In this document: positions 17,849 through 26,656 of the stretch, piece by piece
Position numbering within the stretch: the stretch's first letter is position 1
Layout of the letters: each line of letters opens with the position of its first letter
Assembly: GCF_017592555.1 (NCBI RefSeq)
Contig: NZ_JAGFNS010000024.1
Location: 62,001-126,000 of the forward strand
Reading direction: 5' to 3'
Origin: Actinoplanes flavus
Lineage (GTDB): Bacteria > Actinomycetota > Actinomycetes > Mycobacteriales > Micromonosporaceae
Length of the DNA: 64,000 nt
The notes under the pieces: model-generated
Database searches by the model: none
Seen by the model: only the letters and a program-made list of their open reading frames with translations
Told to the model about the DNA's origin: nothing
Translations under genes and position numbers: made by a program

Positions 17849-19537
17849 ATGCTTGCCCGAGCCATCGTCGCCGCGCTGACCACCGTGGCGTGCACCGCCG
17901 TGGCGGCGCCCGCCGTCGCCGCCGATCCCGCCTACGACGTCCTCGTGTTCTCCAAGACCGCCGGATTCCGGCACGACTCCATCGCCGCCGGCGTCCAGGC
18001 GATCCGCGACCTGGGCGCGGCGAACAACTTCACCGTGACCGCCACCGAGGACGCGACCGCGTTCACCGCCACCAACCTGGCCCGCTTCGAGACGGTCGTC
18101 TTCCTCAACACCACCGGCGACGTCCTCGACGCGAACCAGCAGAGCGCCTTCGAGGCGTACATCCGGGGCGGTGGTGGTTTCACCGGCGTCCACGCGGCCG
18201 CCGACACCGAGTACGACTGGCCGTTCTACGGCCAGCTCGCCGGCGCCTGGTTCGCCTCCCACCCGGCGGTCCAGCCGGCGACCGTCAAGGTCGAGGACCG
18301 GGCGCACGCGGCCACCGCCCACCTGCCGCAGTCCTGGACACGCACCGACGAGTGGTACGACTACCGCACCAACGCCCGCAGCACCGCCCACGTGCTGGCC
18401 ACCCTCGACGAGAGCTCCTACTCGGGCGGCACGATGGGCGCCGACCACCCGCACGCCTGGTGCAAGACCCTCGACGCGGGCCGGTCGTTCTACACCGGCG
18501 GCGGGCACACCGCGTCGGCGTACAGCGAGCCGGCGTTTCGGGCGCACCTGCTCGGCGGCATCCGCTACACCGCCAGACGAACCCACGCCGACTGCCGCCC
18601 GGAAACCGGCTACACCCCGCTCTACAACGGCTCCACCAGCGGCTGGTCGCAGGCCGGTCCCGGCGCCTTCACCAGCGCCGACGCCACCCTGACATCCACC
18701 GGCGGGATGGGCCTGTACTGGTACTCGGCCAAGCAGTTCACCAGCTACTCGCTCAAGCTCGACTGGCGGCTGGCCGGGGACGACAACACCGGCGTCTTCC
18801 TCGGGTTCCCGCCGTCGAGCGACCCGTGGTCGGCGGTGAACAACGGCTACGAGATCCAGATCGACGCCACCGACGCGGCCGACCGCACCACCGGTTCGGT
18901 CTACACCTTCAAGGCCGCCGACATCGCGGCCCGGGACGCGGCGCTCAACCCGCCGGGGGAGTGGAACACCTACGAGATCCGGGTCGAGGGCGAGCGCCTG
19001 CAGGTCTTCCTCAACGGCGTCAAGATCAACGACTACACCAACACCGATCCGGTACGGTCGCTGGCCGGCCACATCGGCATCCAGAACCACGGTGACGGCG
19101 ACGAGGCGTCGTTCCGCAACATCCGGATCAAGGAGCTGGGCGGCCCCGTCGGTGGCACCGGGCCGGTCGTCGGACTGGCCGGCAAGTGCCTGGACGTGAG
19201 CAACGGCGGCTCCGCCGACGGCACCAAGGTCCAGCTGTGGACGTGCAACGGCAGCGGCGCCCAGACCTGGCAGGTCAGCGGCCAGGTCTGGCGTAACCCG
19301 CAGTCGAACAAGTGCCTGGACGTGTCCGGTGGCGGCACCGCCAACGGCACCCGGGTCCAGCTCTGGACGTGCAACGGCTCCGGCGCCCAGAACTGGGCCG
19401 CGCAGTCCGGCGGCACGGTGCGCAACCCGCAGTCGGGCCGGTGCCTGGACGTGTCGCAGAACAGCTCCGCCGACGGCCAGCAGATCCACCTCTGGGACTG
19501 TCACACCGGCGCGAACCAGCAGTGGCGTCTTCCCTAG
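17849..19537 (+). CDS. Secreted ThuA-like / DUF1080 protein with ricin lectin
   Basis: The 562-residue protein has a signal peptide ending near VAA. A ThuA-like glutamine-amidotransferase fold covers about residues 28-240 (DVLVFSKTAGFRHDSI, FLNTTGDVL, GVHAAADTEYDWPFY). A DUF1080 concanavalin-like domain covers about 255-430 (YNGSTSGWSQAG, GEWNTYEIRVEGERLQVFLN), followed by three ricin-B repeats to the end. DUF1080 members are linked to hydrolysis of 3-keto-glycosides and ThuA members to keto-sugar metabolism in rhizobia. I chose ATG 17849 because GAGGAGAG precedes it and a signal peptide follows. It sits 11 bases after the PQQ-type gene. Confidence 0.86.
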   Translation: MLARAIVAALTTVACTAVAAPAVAADPAYDVLVFSKTAGFRHDSIAAGVQAIRDLGAANNFTVTATEDATAFTATNLARFETVVFLNTTGDVLDANQQSAFEAYIRGGGGFTGVHAAADTEYDWPFYGQLAGAWFASHPAVQPATVKVEDRAHAATAHLPQSWTRTDEWYDYRTNARSTAHVLATLDESSYSGGTMGADHPHAWCKTLDAGRSFYTGGGHTASAYSEPAFRAHLLGGIRYTARRTHADCRPETGYTPLYNGSTSGWSQAGPGAFTSADATLTSTGGMGLYWYSAKQFTSYSLKLDWRLAGDDNTGVFLGFPPSSDPWSAVNNGYEIQIDATDAADRTTGSVYTFKAADIAARDAALNPPGEWNTYEIRVEGERLQVFLNGVKINDYTNTDPVRSLAGHIGIQNHGDGDEASFRNIRIKELGGPVGGTGPVVGLAGKCLDVSNGGSADGTKVQLWTCNGSGAQTWQVSGQVWRNPQSNKCLDVSGGGTANGTRVQLWTCNGSGAQNWAAQSGGTVRNPQSGRCLDVSQNSSADGQQIHLWDCHTGANQQWRLP

Positions 19538-19554
19538 ACGTACCACCGCTACTA

Positions 19555-19613
19555 GGGTGGGTTGCGGCGACCGTGGACACAGCGGTGTCCGGGACGGGAG
19601 GCGCAACCCACCC
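19555..19613 (+). other. Long nested inverted repeat between operons
   Basis: GGGTGGGTTGCG at 19555-19566 pairs perfectly with CGCAACCCACCC at 19602-19613. Inside it, GGACAC (19575-19580) pairs with GTGTCC (19585-19590) around a four-base loop. The 12-bp outer stem lies 18 bases after the ThuA/DUF1080 stop and 100 bases before the next gene. A terminator is the simplest reading, but the two-stem shape may also be a processed or regulatory RNA. Confidence 0.6.
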
Positions 19614-19714
19614 CGGCATACCCGCCGCACCCCGTCCTGACCGCTCGCCCCACTCCGGCTCCTCGCGCCGGGCATCGAATCCCTTTCGAGACACTGCTGC
19701 GAGGAAGTGAGAGC

Positions 19715-20722
19715 ATGGCACGACCGATCACCCTGTTCACCGGTCAGTGGGCCGACCTGCCGTTCGACGAGGTGTGCCGGCTGGCCTCCGGCTGGGGTTA
19801 CGACGGCCTGGAGATCGCCTGCTGGGGCGACCACTTCGAGGTCGACAAGGCGCTCGCCGACGACGGCTACCTCGACCGCAAACGCGAGACCCTGGCCAAG
19901 CACAACCTCAAGGTCTTCGCGATCTCCAACCATCTGGTCGGCCAGGCGGTCTGCGACCACCCGATCGACGAACGGCACCGGGACATCCTCCCGGCCCGGA
20001 TCTGGGGCGACGGCGAACCCGAGGGGGTGCGCCGGCGGGCCGCCGAGGAGATGAAGGACACCGCCCGTGCGGCCGCCAAGCTCGGTGTGCGTACCGTCGT
20101 GGGTTTCACCGGGTCGTCGATCTGGCACACGCTGGCCATGTTCCCGCCGGTGCCGCCGTCGATGATCGAGCGTGGCTACGCCGACTTCGCGGACCGCTGG
20201 AACCCGATCCTCGACGTCTTCGACGAGGTGGGCGTCCGGTTCGCGCACGAGGTGCATCCCAGCGAGATCGCCTACGACTACTGGACCACCAAGCGCACCC
20301 TGGAGGCGATCGGGCACCGGCCCGCGTTCGGCCTCAACTGGGACCCGTCGCACTTCGTCTGGCAGGAGCTGGACCCGGTCAACTTCATCTTCGACTTCGC
20401 CGACCGCATCTACCACGTGGACTGCAAGGACGCGAAGGTGCGCACCGGCGACGGCCGGCGTGGGCGGCTCAGCTCCCACCTGCCGTGGGCGGACATGCGG
20501 CGCGGTTGGGACTTCGTCTCCACCGGTCACGGTGACGTGCCCTGGGAGGACTGCTTCCGGGCGTTGAACGCGATCGGTTACGACGGCCCGATCTCGATCG
20601 AGTGGGAGGACGCCGGCATGGACCGGCTCGTCGGCGCCCCGGAGGCTCTCCAGTTCGTGCGCGGGCTGGCGTTCGACGCGCCGTCGGCGGCGTTCGACGC
20701 GGCCTTCTCCTCCCAGCAGTAG
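19715..20722 (+). CDS. Sugar phosphate isomerase/epimerase (AP-endonuclease-2-type TIM barrel)
   Basis: The 335-residue protein is cytoplasmic. The xylose-isomerase-like barrel shows GYDGLEIACWGDHFEVDK, HEVHPSEIAYDYW (Glu metal ligand), LNWDPSHFVWQ (Asp/His), IYHVDCKDAKV and a late SIEWEDAGMDR (Glu). These are the expected metal-site strands. Homologues occur with ThuA, DUF1080 and Gfo/Idh/MocA proteins, where they are thought to act on keto- or glycosyl intermediates. The ATG at 19715 has GAGGAA eight bases upstream. Confidence 0.88.
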   Translation: MARPITLFTGQWADLPFDEVCRLASGWGYDGLEIACWGDHFEVDKALADDGYLDRKRETLAKHNLKVFAISNHLVGQAVCDHPIDERHRDILPARIWGDGEPEGVRRRAAEEMKDTARAAAKLGVRTVVGFTGSSIWHTLAMFPPVPPSMIERGYADFADRWNPILDVFDEVGVRFAHEVHPSEIAYDYWTTKRTLEAIGHRPAFGLNWDPSHFVWQELDPVNFIFDFADRIYHVDCKDAKVRTGDGRRGRLSSHLPWADMRRGWDFVSTGHGDVPWEDCFRALNAIGYDGPISIEWEDAGMDRLVGAPEALQFVRGLAFDAPSAAFDAAFSSQQ

Positions 20723-20747
20723 CCCCTTTCGGCCTGGTCAGAGCCCC

Positions 20748-20773
20748 GGCCGGGCGCCCGTGCGCGCCCGGCC
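20748..20773 (+). terminator. Probable terminator after the isomerase gene
   Basis: GGCCGGGCGC and GCGCCCGGCC form a perfect 10-bp GC-only stem with a six-base loop, 25 bases after the stop codon. Confidence 0.75.
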
Positions 20774-20787
20774 TGGACCGCCGTGCC

Positions 20788-20842
20788 CTTTCGTCCGGGC
20801 GAGCGAAAGTTTCATTGATTCATGCGGATGTTTCTCTAGAGA
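20788..20842 (+). promoter_or_regulatory. Candidate operator cluster upstream of the exported isomerase gene
   Basis: CTTTCG (20788-20793) and CGAAAG (20804-20809) are inverted arms ten bases apart. GAAA-G-TTTC at 20805-20813 is itself a small dyad and resembles the CGAAAGTTT site before the ROK gene. A 10-bp perfect palindrome TCTCTAGAGA follows at 20833-20842. These lie in the lower-GC leader 115-170 bases before the gene. The regulator is unknown. Confidence 0.35.
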
Positions 20843-20956
20843 CGACTGTGAATACGCGGTAACGTGCGGTACGGAAACCGCTCTGCACGAAAGTTGCCGT
20901 CTGCGGGCGCTCCCCGCAGGCCATCCGTGTTCACTGCCGTAACCGGAGGCATCACC

Positions 20957-21871
20957 ATGCACGAGTCACCATCCCGTCCGTCCGCCCTGAGTCGCCGCAA
21001 CCTGCTGGGCGCGGCGGCCGCGGGTGCCGCCGCCACCGCCATCGGGTCGCCCGCCGCGGCCGGTGGCGGCTCCGCGCACCGGGTGCCGCGCGACCAGATC
21101 AGCGTGCAGCTCTACACGCTGCGCAACCAGCTCGCCATCGACCTCGAGGGCAGCTTCGCCGAACTCGCCGAGATCGGCTACACCCGCGTCGAGCACGCCG
21201 GATTCGTCGGCCGCACCGCCGCCCAGTTCCGGGCCGCCCTCGACAACGCCGGACTGCGCGCCACCTCCGGCCACGCCGGCATCCCGCAACCGTGGAACGC
21301 CGAGACCTGGAAACGGACCCTGGACGACGCCGCCGTGGTCGGCAACAAGTTCATCGTCCACCCGTACTTCGGCACCGGGCCCACCGGGCCGATCCGCGAC
21401 GCCGCCGTCTACCGGGCCTTCGCCGCCGACCTCAACTCCGCCGGCGAACTGGCCCGCCGGGCCGGGCTCAGCTTCGGCTACCACAACCACCACAACGAGT
21501 TCCTGCGCCAGACCGGCACCGAGATCACCGGCTTCGACATCCTCACCGGCGAGACCGACCCCCGCCTGGTGCACCTGGAGGTCGACATCTACTGGGCCTG
21601 GCGCGGCGCCGCCGACCCGGTCGACCTGATCGAGCGCAACCGCCGCCGGATCAAGCAGGTGCACGTCAAGGACATGAACGTGAGCAGCGGCTTCGCCGAC
21701 CCCGGCGACGGCCTGATCGACTTCGAGCGGGTGTTCCGCCGCGCCCACGAGGCCGGCCTCATCGAGTACATCGTGGAACGCGACGACGCCGGCAGCCCAC
21801 CGCGCACCCCGGAGCAGGCGCTCGACACGGCGCGCGTCGGCTACCAGTACCTCACCGGGCTGAGGTACTGA
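20957..21871 (+). CDS. Exported sugar isomerase/epimerase (twin-arginine signal)
   Basis: The 304-residue protein has a Tat signal (LSRRNLLGAAAAGAAATA, residues 11-28) and then an IolE-like TIM barrel. Metal-site strands are GYTRVEHAGF, FGYHNHHNEF, LEVDIYWAWRG and VHVKDMNV, with YIVERDD near the end. GGAGG at 20945-20949 sets the ATG start. Export of a sugar isomerase-like enzyme is seen next to secreted PQQ-type dehydrogenases, and here the dehydrogenase gene begins one base after this stop. It may act outside the membrane on an oxidised sugar. Confidence 0.88.
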   Translation: MHESPSRPSALSRRNLLGAAAAGAAATAIGSPAAAGGGSAHRVPRDQISVQLYTLRNQLAIDLEGSFAELAEIGYTRVEHAGFVGRTAAQFRAALDNAGLRATSGHAGIPQPWNAETWKRTLDDAAVVGNKFIVHPYFGTGPTGPIRDAAVYRAFAADLNSAGELARRAGLSFGYHNHHNEFLRQTGTEITGFDILTGETDPRLVHLEVDIYWAWRGAADPVDLIERNRRRIKQVHVKDMNVSSGFADPGDGLIDFERVFRRAHEAGLIEYIVERDDAGSPPRTPEQALDTARVGYQYLTGLRY

Positions 21872-21872
21872 C

Positions 21873-23933
21873 ATGCGACGGCTCGTCACCGGCGCCGCCG
21901 CGGCCCTGCTCGCCACCACCCTGGTCACCGGCTTCGGCAACCCGGCCCAGGCCGCCCCGCCGGACACCGACTTCCAGAAGGTCACCCTCAACGACTACCC
22001 GGGCGAACCGATGGCGCTGGCCGTCCTGCCCGACAAGCGGGTGCTGCACACCGCCCGCCGCGGTGAGGTGCGCATCCACGAGCCGCGGACCGGCCGCAAC
22101 GTGCTCGCCGCGACCATCCCGGTCTACCTGCACGACGAGGAGGGCGTGCAGGGGATCGCCGTCGACCCCGACTTCCGCCACAACCACTGGGTGTACGTCT
22201 ACTACTCACCGGTGCTGAACACACCGGTCGACGACCCGGCCACGCCGAACGTCAACGAGGGCAACGCCCCGGAGAACGGCACCGCCGCCGACTTCGCCCC
22301 GTTCCGGGGGCACCTGCAACTGTCCCGGTTCAAGCTGCGCGGCAACACCCTGGACCTGGGCAGCGAACAGAAGATCCTCCAGGTCCCGGTGGACCGGGGC
22401 ATCTGCTGCCACGTCGGCGGGAAGATCGACTTCGACCGGCACGGCAACCTCTACCTCTCCACCGGCGACGACACCAACCCGTTCGCGTCCAGCGGCTACA
22501 CCCCGATCGACGAGCGGGCCGGCCGCAACCCCGCGTTCGACGCCCAGCGCAGCTCCGGCAACACCAACGACCTGCGCGGCAAACTCCTGCGCATCACCGT
22601 CAAGCCGAACGGGACCTACACGATCCCGCGCGGCAACCTGTTCAAACCGGGCACTCCGAAGACCCGTCCCGAGATCTACGCCATGGGCCTGCGCAACCCG
22701 TTCCGCTTCGACGTGGACGAGCGCACCGGCGTCGTCTACCTGGCCGACTATTCGCCGGACGCGCGCAACGCCGACCCGGCGCGCGGACCGGCCGGGCACG
22801 GGCGCTGGATGGCGATCGACAAACCCGCCAACTACGGATGGCCGTACTGTGTGGCGCCCGACATGCCGTACGTCGACTACGACTTCGCCACCAGCACCTC
22901 CGGGGCGCCGTTCGACTGCGCCCGGCCGGTCAACGCGTCGCCCAACAACACCGGGCTGCGGGACCTGCCGCCGGTGGAGAAGGCGGAGGTCGTCTTCACG
23001 TACACGGCCAGCACGCAGTTCCCCGAGCTGGGCACCGGCGGCATCGGGCCGATGGGCGGGCCCGCCTACCAGTACGACCGGCGCAACACCTCGCCGTTCC
23101 GGTGGCCGGCCGACTTCGCCGGGAAGCCGCTGTTCTACGAGTGGACCCGCGACTACGTGAAGGCGTTCACGCTGGACCGCCGCAACCAGGTCGCGGCCAT
23201 CGAGGCGGTGCTGCCGTCGATCGTCTTCGACAACCCGATGGACCTGGAGTTCGGGCCCGACGGCGCGCTCTACGTCCTGGAGTACGGCGACGGCTACTTC
23301 GCCGAGAACCCGGAGGCGCAGCTCGCCCGGATCGACTACGCGCCCAAGAACAAGACGCCGATCGTGAAGGCCAGCGGATCACCCACGGTCGGGTCGGCGC
23401 CGTTCACGGTGAACTTCACCAGCGCGGGCACCGTCGACCCGGACGGCGACGCCCTCCGGTACGCGTGGGACTTCGACGCCGACGGCGACGTGGACTCGCG
23501 CCAGGCCGACGCGTCCCACACGTACACCGAGAACGGTGACTACCGCGCCACGCTCAAGGTCACCGACTCCACCGGACGGTCCGCCTCCGCGGAGTTCCTG
23601 CTGCACGTCGGCCCGGTGGCGCCGGCCGTGTCGTTCGTGACACCGACCGAGGACCAGGAGTTCACCTTCGGCGACACCGTCACCTTCCAGGTGAACGTGG
23701 TCGACGACCAGCCGGTGAACTGCGCCGACGTGCAGGTGTCCTACATCCTCGGCCACGACGAGCACGGCCACCCGCTGTCGACGACGTCCGGGTGCAGTGG
23801 CTCGATCACCACGTTCATCGACCCCGGGCACGCCGGGGCGGAGGGCCTGGTGGCGGTCTTCGTCGCCGAGTACACCGACGGCGACGGCCAGACCGGCTCC
23901 GCCGAGGTGGTCCTCACCCCCAGCGGACCCTGA
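21873..23933 (+). CDS. Secreted PQQ-type sugar dehydrogenase with PKD domain
   Basis: The 686-residue protein has a signal peptide ending near AQA and a propeller closely matching that of the 15039 gene product (GICCHVGGKIDFD, AMGLRNPFRFDVD, DGALYVLEYG). A PKD domain (LRYAWDFDADGDVD) and a beta-sandwich with ILGHDEHGHPL follow. It lacks the CBM and ricin modules of its paralogue, so the two share a catalytic core but differ in glycan binding. It is transcribed with the exported isomerase just upstream. Confidence 0.88.
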   Translation: MRRLVTGAAAALLATTLVTGFGNPAQAAPPDTDFQKVTLNDYPGEPMALAVLPDKRVLHTARRGEVRIHEPRTGRNVLAATIPVYLHDEEGVQGIAVDPDFRHNHWVYVYYSPVLNTPVDDPATPNVNEGNAPENGTAADFAPFRGHLQLSRFKLRGNTLDLGSEQKILQVPVDRGICCHVGGKIDFDRHGNLYLSTGDDTNPFASSGYTPIDERAGRNPAFDAQRSSGNTNDLRGKLLRITVKPNGTYTIPRGNLFKPGTPKTRPEIYAMGLRNPFRFDVDERTGVVYLADYSPDARNADPARGPAGHGRWMAIDKPANYGWPYCVAPDMPYVDYDFATSTSGAPFDCARPVNASPNNTGLRDLPPVEKAEVVFTYTASTQFPELGTGGIGPMGGPAYQYDRRNTSPFRWPADFAGKPLFYEWTRDYVKAFTLDRRNQVAAIEAVLPSIVFDNPMDLEFGPDGALYVLEYGDGYFAENPEAQLARIDYAPKNKTPIVKASGSPTVGSAPFTVNFTSAGTVDPDGDALRYAWDFDADGDVDSRQADASHTYTENGDYRATLKVTDSTGRSASAEFLLHVGPVAPAVSFVTPTEDQEFTFGDTVTFQVNVVDDQPVNCADVQVSYILGHDEHGHPLSTTSGCSGSITTFIDPGHAGAEGLVAVFVAEYTDGDGQTGSAEVVLTPSGP

Positions 23934-23938
23934 TGACC

Positions 23939-23965
23939 GTGCCCGGCCCTCCCCGGGCCGGGCAC
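23939..23965. terminator. Bidirectional terminator between convergent genes
   Basis: GTGCCCGGCCC and GGGCCGGGCAC form a perfect 11-bp stem with a five-base loop. It sits between the + strand dehydrogenase stop and the - strand HEAT-repeat gene stop, so it can serve both. Confidence 0.78.
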
Positions 23966-24007
23966 GATGCAGCCGCTTCTTCGAAGCGGGAAGCGAGGAT
24001 CACGCCG

Positions 24008-26041
24008 TCAGGTGATCGAGGTCAGGGCGCGCGTGCACACCCGCAGGAACTCCTCGTCCTCCTCGATGGCGTCGTCGCGCGAGACCCAGTGGGTCGCCCG
24101 GGTCGCGGTGGCCAGTTCGGCGCGCAGCAGCGGTTCGACCGAGGCCGCCGCGGGACCCATCTCGGCCCAGCACGTGGCGATGCCGATGTGCGCCCCCCGC
24201 GTGCGCTGCCAGGCCGCGCTGAGGATCGGCAGGGTGGTGTCGAGGTCGCCGGTGATGCGCCACAGGGTGGCGGCGGCTGCCACTTGTTGGCTGCCGGCGT
24301 CGGTGAGCAGGGCCGTCACCTGGGCCGCGATCGGTGCGGCCGCCGCGCCCAACGTGCCGATGCTTTCCAGCGCGTGATGACGCACGTAGCGGTTCGTGCG
24401 CAACGCGTGTTCGTAGCCGGCCAGCACGTCGGTGGCGCCGGTGGCGCGCAAGGCGTCCGCCGCGCCCAGGCAGACCTCGGGATCGTCGTGGGTCAGCAGG
24501 GGCCGCAGCGTGTCTTCCGTGCCGTCCGCCTCCACGGCGGCCAACGCCCTCGCCGCCGCCGCGACGACCTCCGGTCGCGGATCCGCCAGGCTCGCGCGGA
24601 TCAGTGGTGCCTCGCTCGCGGCGGCCGGTCCGAGCGCGGCGAGGGCTTTCAGCGGCAGGGCCCATTGGTCCTGGTACGGCAGCAGCGCGACGATCTCGGG
24701 TAGTGCGTCGGCGGCGGCGGGACCGATGTGGGTCAGGCCCCGGAGCAGGTGCAGGGCCGGCTGGTGGTCGCCGTCGGCGGTCAACCGCTGCAGCCACCGC
24801 CGGATCGCCGGCACGAGCCCGGCGGCGTCGGCGCCGTACGGCCTCAACAGTGGGCCGGTGTGGTCCGGCAGGACGTCGCCCTCATAGGCCCGCTGGATCA
24901 GCGGTAGCCCGCGCGGGTCGCCGAGGCGTATCAGGGTCAGTGCCAGGGGCCACACGTTCCCGCCCTGAGGATGCGGAGGGTGTGCCGATCCGCCGCGGTA
25001 GACCGGGGCGCCGGCGGCCAGCGAACGCGCGATGCCGGCGGCGATGTCGTCGGCCACCGGCGCGGTCAGCGGCCAGGCCTGGTCGGTCAGCAGACCGACC
25101 GCGAGCAGATGGTCCTCCCCCGATTCCGTCAGCAGCGCGGCGAACGCGGCGAGCAGCTCCCGGTAGTCGCCGCGCCACTGTCGCATGGCCCGGCGGGTGT
25201 CCCACACGGCGCTGTTGCGGCGGTCCGCGGGACCGTCGCGGACAATGGTGCTGAGCAGCTGATTGCGCTCGGTCACCCGGTCGCCGAGTGCCGTGCACAG
25301 GGCGCCCAGGTCGAAGCCGTCGGCCTCGTCGAGCAGGCCGAGCAGAGTGGGCACCAGATCGGGCCGGTCACCGTCATCCAGGCGCAGCAGCTCCCGCAGC
25401 GCCACGATCCGCACCTCGACCGGCGCCGGGCCGGTGTGCACCGCCCGCAGCCAGGCATGCAGCGAGGCGGCGTCCACCCCGTCCTGGTGGCCCGAGACCG
25501 CCCGGCGGGTGATGACGCCCACCGCCTCGACCAGCGCCGTCTGAACCCCGGTGTCCGGCTCCACCGACATCCGGTCGCGCAACAGATCCGCGACGTCGCC
25601 CGCTCGGTCCTGGCAGACCAGCAACGCCTCCGGCGCCGCGTGCCGCACCCTCGGCTGGGGATCGGCCAACAGCGCCGTGAAGGTGTCGAAACCGGCGGCC
25701 ACCGCCTGCCGCGCGCTACGCCTCAGGCGCCCGTCGCTGTCGGCGAGTTCCCCCACGTCGTCGGTCTCCGCGCTGCCGATGCTCGCCAGCAGCCGCAGAA
25801 CGTCGTGGCGCCCCCGCGCCTCGGGCGCGGCCGCCGCCTCGATGAGGAAGGGGATCGCCGCGACCGTGCACTCGTACACGTCGAACTGGTGATGCACCGC
25901 GCCTTCCAGGTACTCCATGGCCCACGTCCGCTGCCCCTTCTTCGGCGAGATCAGCCCTCGGATCGCCTTCGGCATCGCGGTCGCCGGCCCGTAGGCGTGC
26001 GTCATGGACGCCCAGTCGATCTGGTCCAGACCCGCGAACAT
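24008..26041 (-). CDS. HEAT-repeat protein
   Basis: The 677-residue protein is mostly alpha-helical and built of HEAT-like units, for example DPQPRVRHAAPEALLVCQ, DPRPEVVAAAARALAAVE and DDPEVCLGAADALRATG. There is no signal peptide or catalytic motif. HEAT proteins are scaffolds for protein binding. The N-terminal 80 residues (DWASMTHAYGPATAMP) may be a separate lead domain that I do not recognise. No co-directional neighbour on either side gives a functional clue. Confidence 0.8.
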   Translation of the reverse strand: MFAGLDQIDWASMTHAYGPATAMPKAIRGLISPKKGQRTWAMEYLEGAVHHQFDVYECTVAAIPFLIEAAAAPEARGRHDVLRLLASIGSAETDDVGELADSDGRLRRSARQAVAAGFDTFTALLADPQPRVRHAAPEALLVCQDRAGDVADLLRDRMSVEPDTGVQTALVEAVGVITRRAVSGHQDGVDAASLHAWLRAVHTGPAPVEVRIVALRELLRLDDGDRPDLVPTLLGLLDEADGFDLGALCTALGDRVTERNQLLSTIVRDGPADRRNSAVWDTRRAMRQWRGDYRELLAAFAALLTESGEDHLLAVGLLTDQAWPLTAPVADDIAAGIARSLAAGAPVYRGGSAHPPHPQGGNVWPLALTLIRLGDPRGLPLIQRAYEGDVLPDHTGPLLRPYGADAAGLVPAIRRWLQRLTADGDHQPALHLLRGLTHIGPAAADALPEIVALLPYQDQWALPLKALAALGPAAASEAPLIRASLADPRPEVVAAAARALAAVEADGTEDTLRPLLTHDDPEVCLGAADALRATGATDVLAGYEHALRTNRYVRHHALESIGTLGAAAAPIAAQVTALLTDAGSQQVAAAATLWRITGDLDTTLPILSAAWQRTRGAHIGIATCWAEMGPAAASVEPLLRAELATATRATHWVSRDDAIEEDEEFLRVCTRALTSIT

Positions 26042-26244
26042 CTCACTCCCCGTCGTCGGCCGGCGCTTCCCGGCCCGGAGGCTACCGGACCGCGGGCCAG
26101 TGCTCCGGCCGTCGGTCCGGGGGTGGAGGCCCGTGCTGGGCGGGCCGCCAGGGCCCGGGCAGTGCCTCGACCAGGAGGGTTCTGCCGGTGGCGAGCGACA
26201 AGAGCAGAGACGCGAGGCCGGTCGCCGTCATGCTGACGCGAGGC

Positions 26245-26272
26245 GTGCCCGGGGCTCCTCGTCCCCGGGCAC
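26245..26272 (-). terminator. Probable terminator of the LuxR-type gene
   Basis: GTGCCCGGGG and CCCCGGGCAC form a perfect 10-bp stem with an eight-base loop, directly after the stop of the - strand gene at 26278. Confidence 0.72.
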
Positions 26273-26277
26273 CTCGG

Positions 26278-26520
26278 TCATTGCAGGACACCGGCGCGGA
26301 AGGCCTTGGCCACCGCGTGGGCCCGGTCGTTGGCGTCCAGTTTGCGGAAGACGTTCTTCAGGTGGCTGTGGATGGTCGCCGCACTGAGGTAGAGGTGTGC
26401 GCCGATCTGCTTGTTGGTCTTACCCTCCGCCACCAGGGTCAGGATCTGTACCTCCCGGTGGCTGAGCGAGTCGATGCTGGTGGGGGCGAGTCGGCGCGAG
26501 GTCCGAAAGAGTTCATCCAT
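26278..26520 (-). CDS. Small LuxR/GerE-type DNA-binding protein
   Basis: The 80-residue product is essentially a single LuxR C-terminal HTH domain (LSHREVQILTLVAEGKTNKQIG, then AATIHSHLKNVFRKL). No sensor domain is present. I chose the ATG at 26520 because a GTGAG-like site lies five bases before it; an upstream in-frame ATG at 26598 would add 26 residues and has no usable spacing. Small GerE-like regulators are common in actinomycetes. It is divergent from the peroxiredoxin gene. Confidence 0.75.
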   Translation of the reverse strand: MDELFRTSRRLAPTSIDSLSHREVQILTLVAEGKTNKQIGAHLYLSAATIHSHLKNVFRKLDANDRAHAVAKAFRAGVLQ

Positions 26521-26656
26521 GGATCTCACTGTCCAGCCGGTCAGTGGCCCGTTCGTGTCACCTACCGGGCGGCCATCGTGCCGTTTCTGATTTGACATCC
26601 TCGCGTCGGCCGGTGAAATGAATGTGACATACGTTCGTGTCCGTAGACTGCGTCGG

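Noticed and set aside
26082..26291. Small minus-strand ORF between the HEAT and LuxR genes
   Set aside because: Its upstream part overlaps the LuxR terminator hairpin, it has no ribosome site and the product is Pro/Arg-rich.
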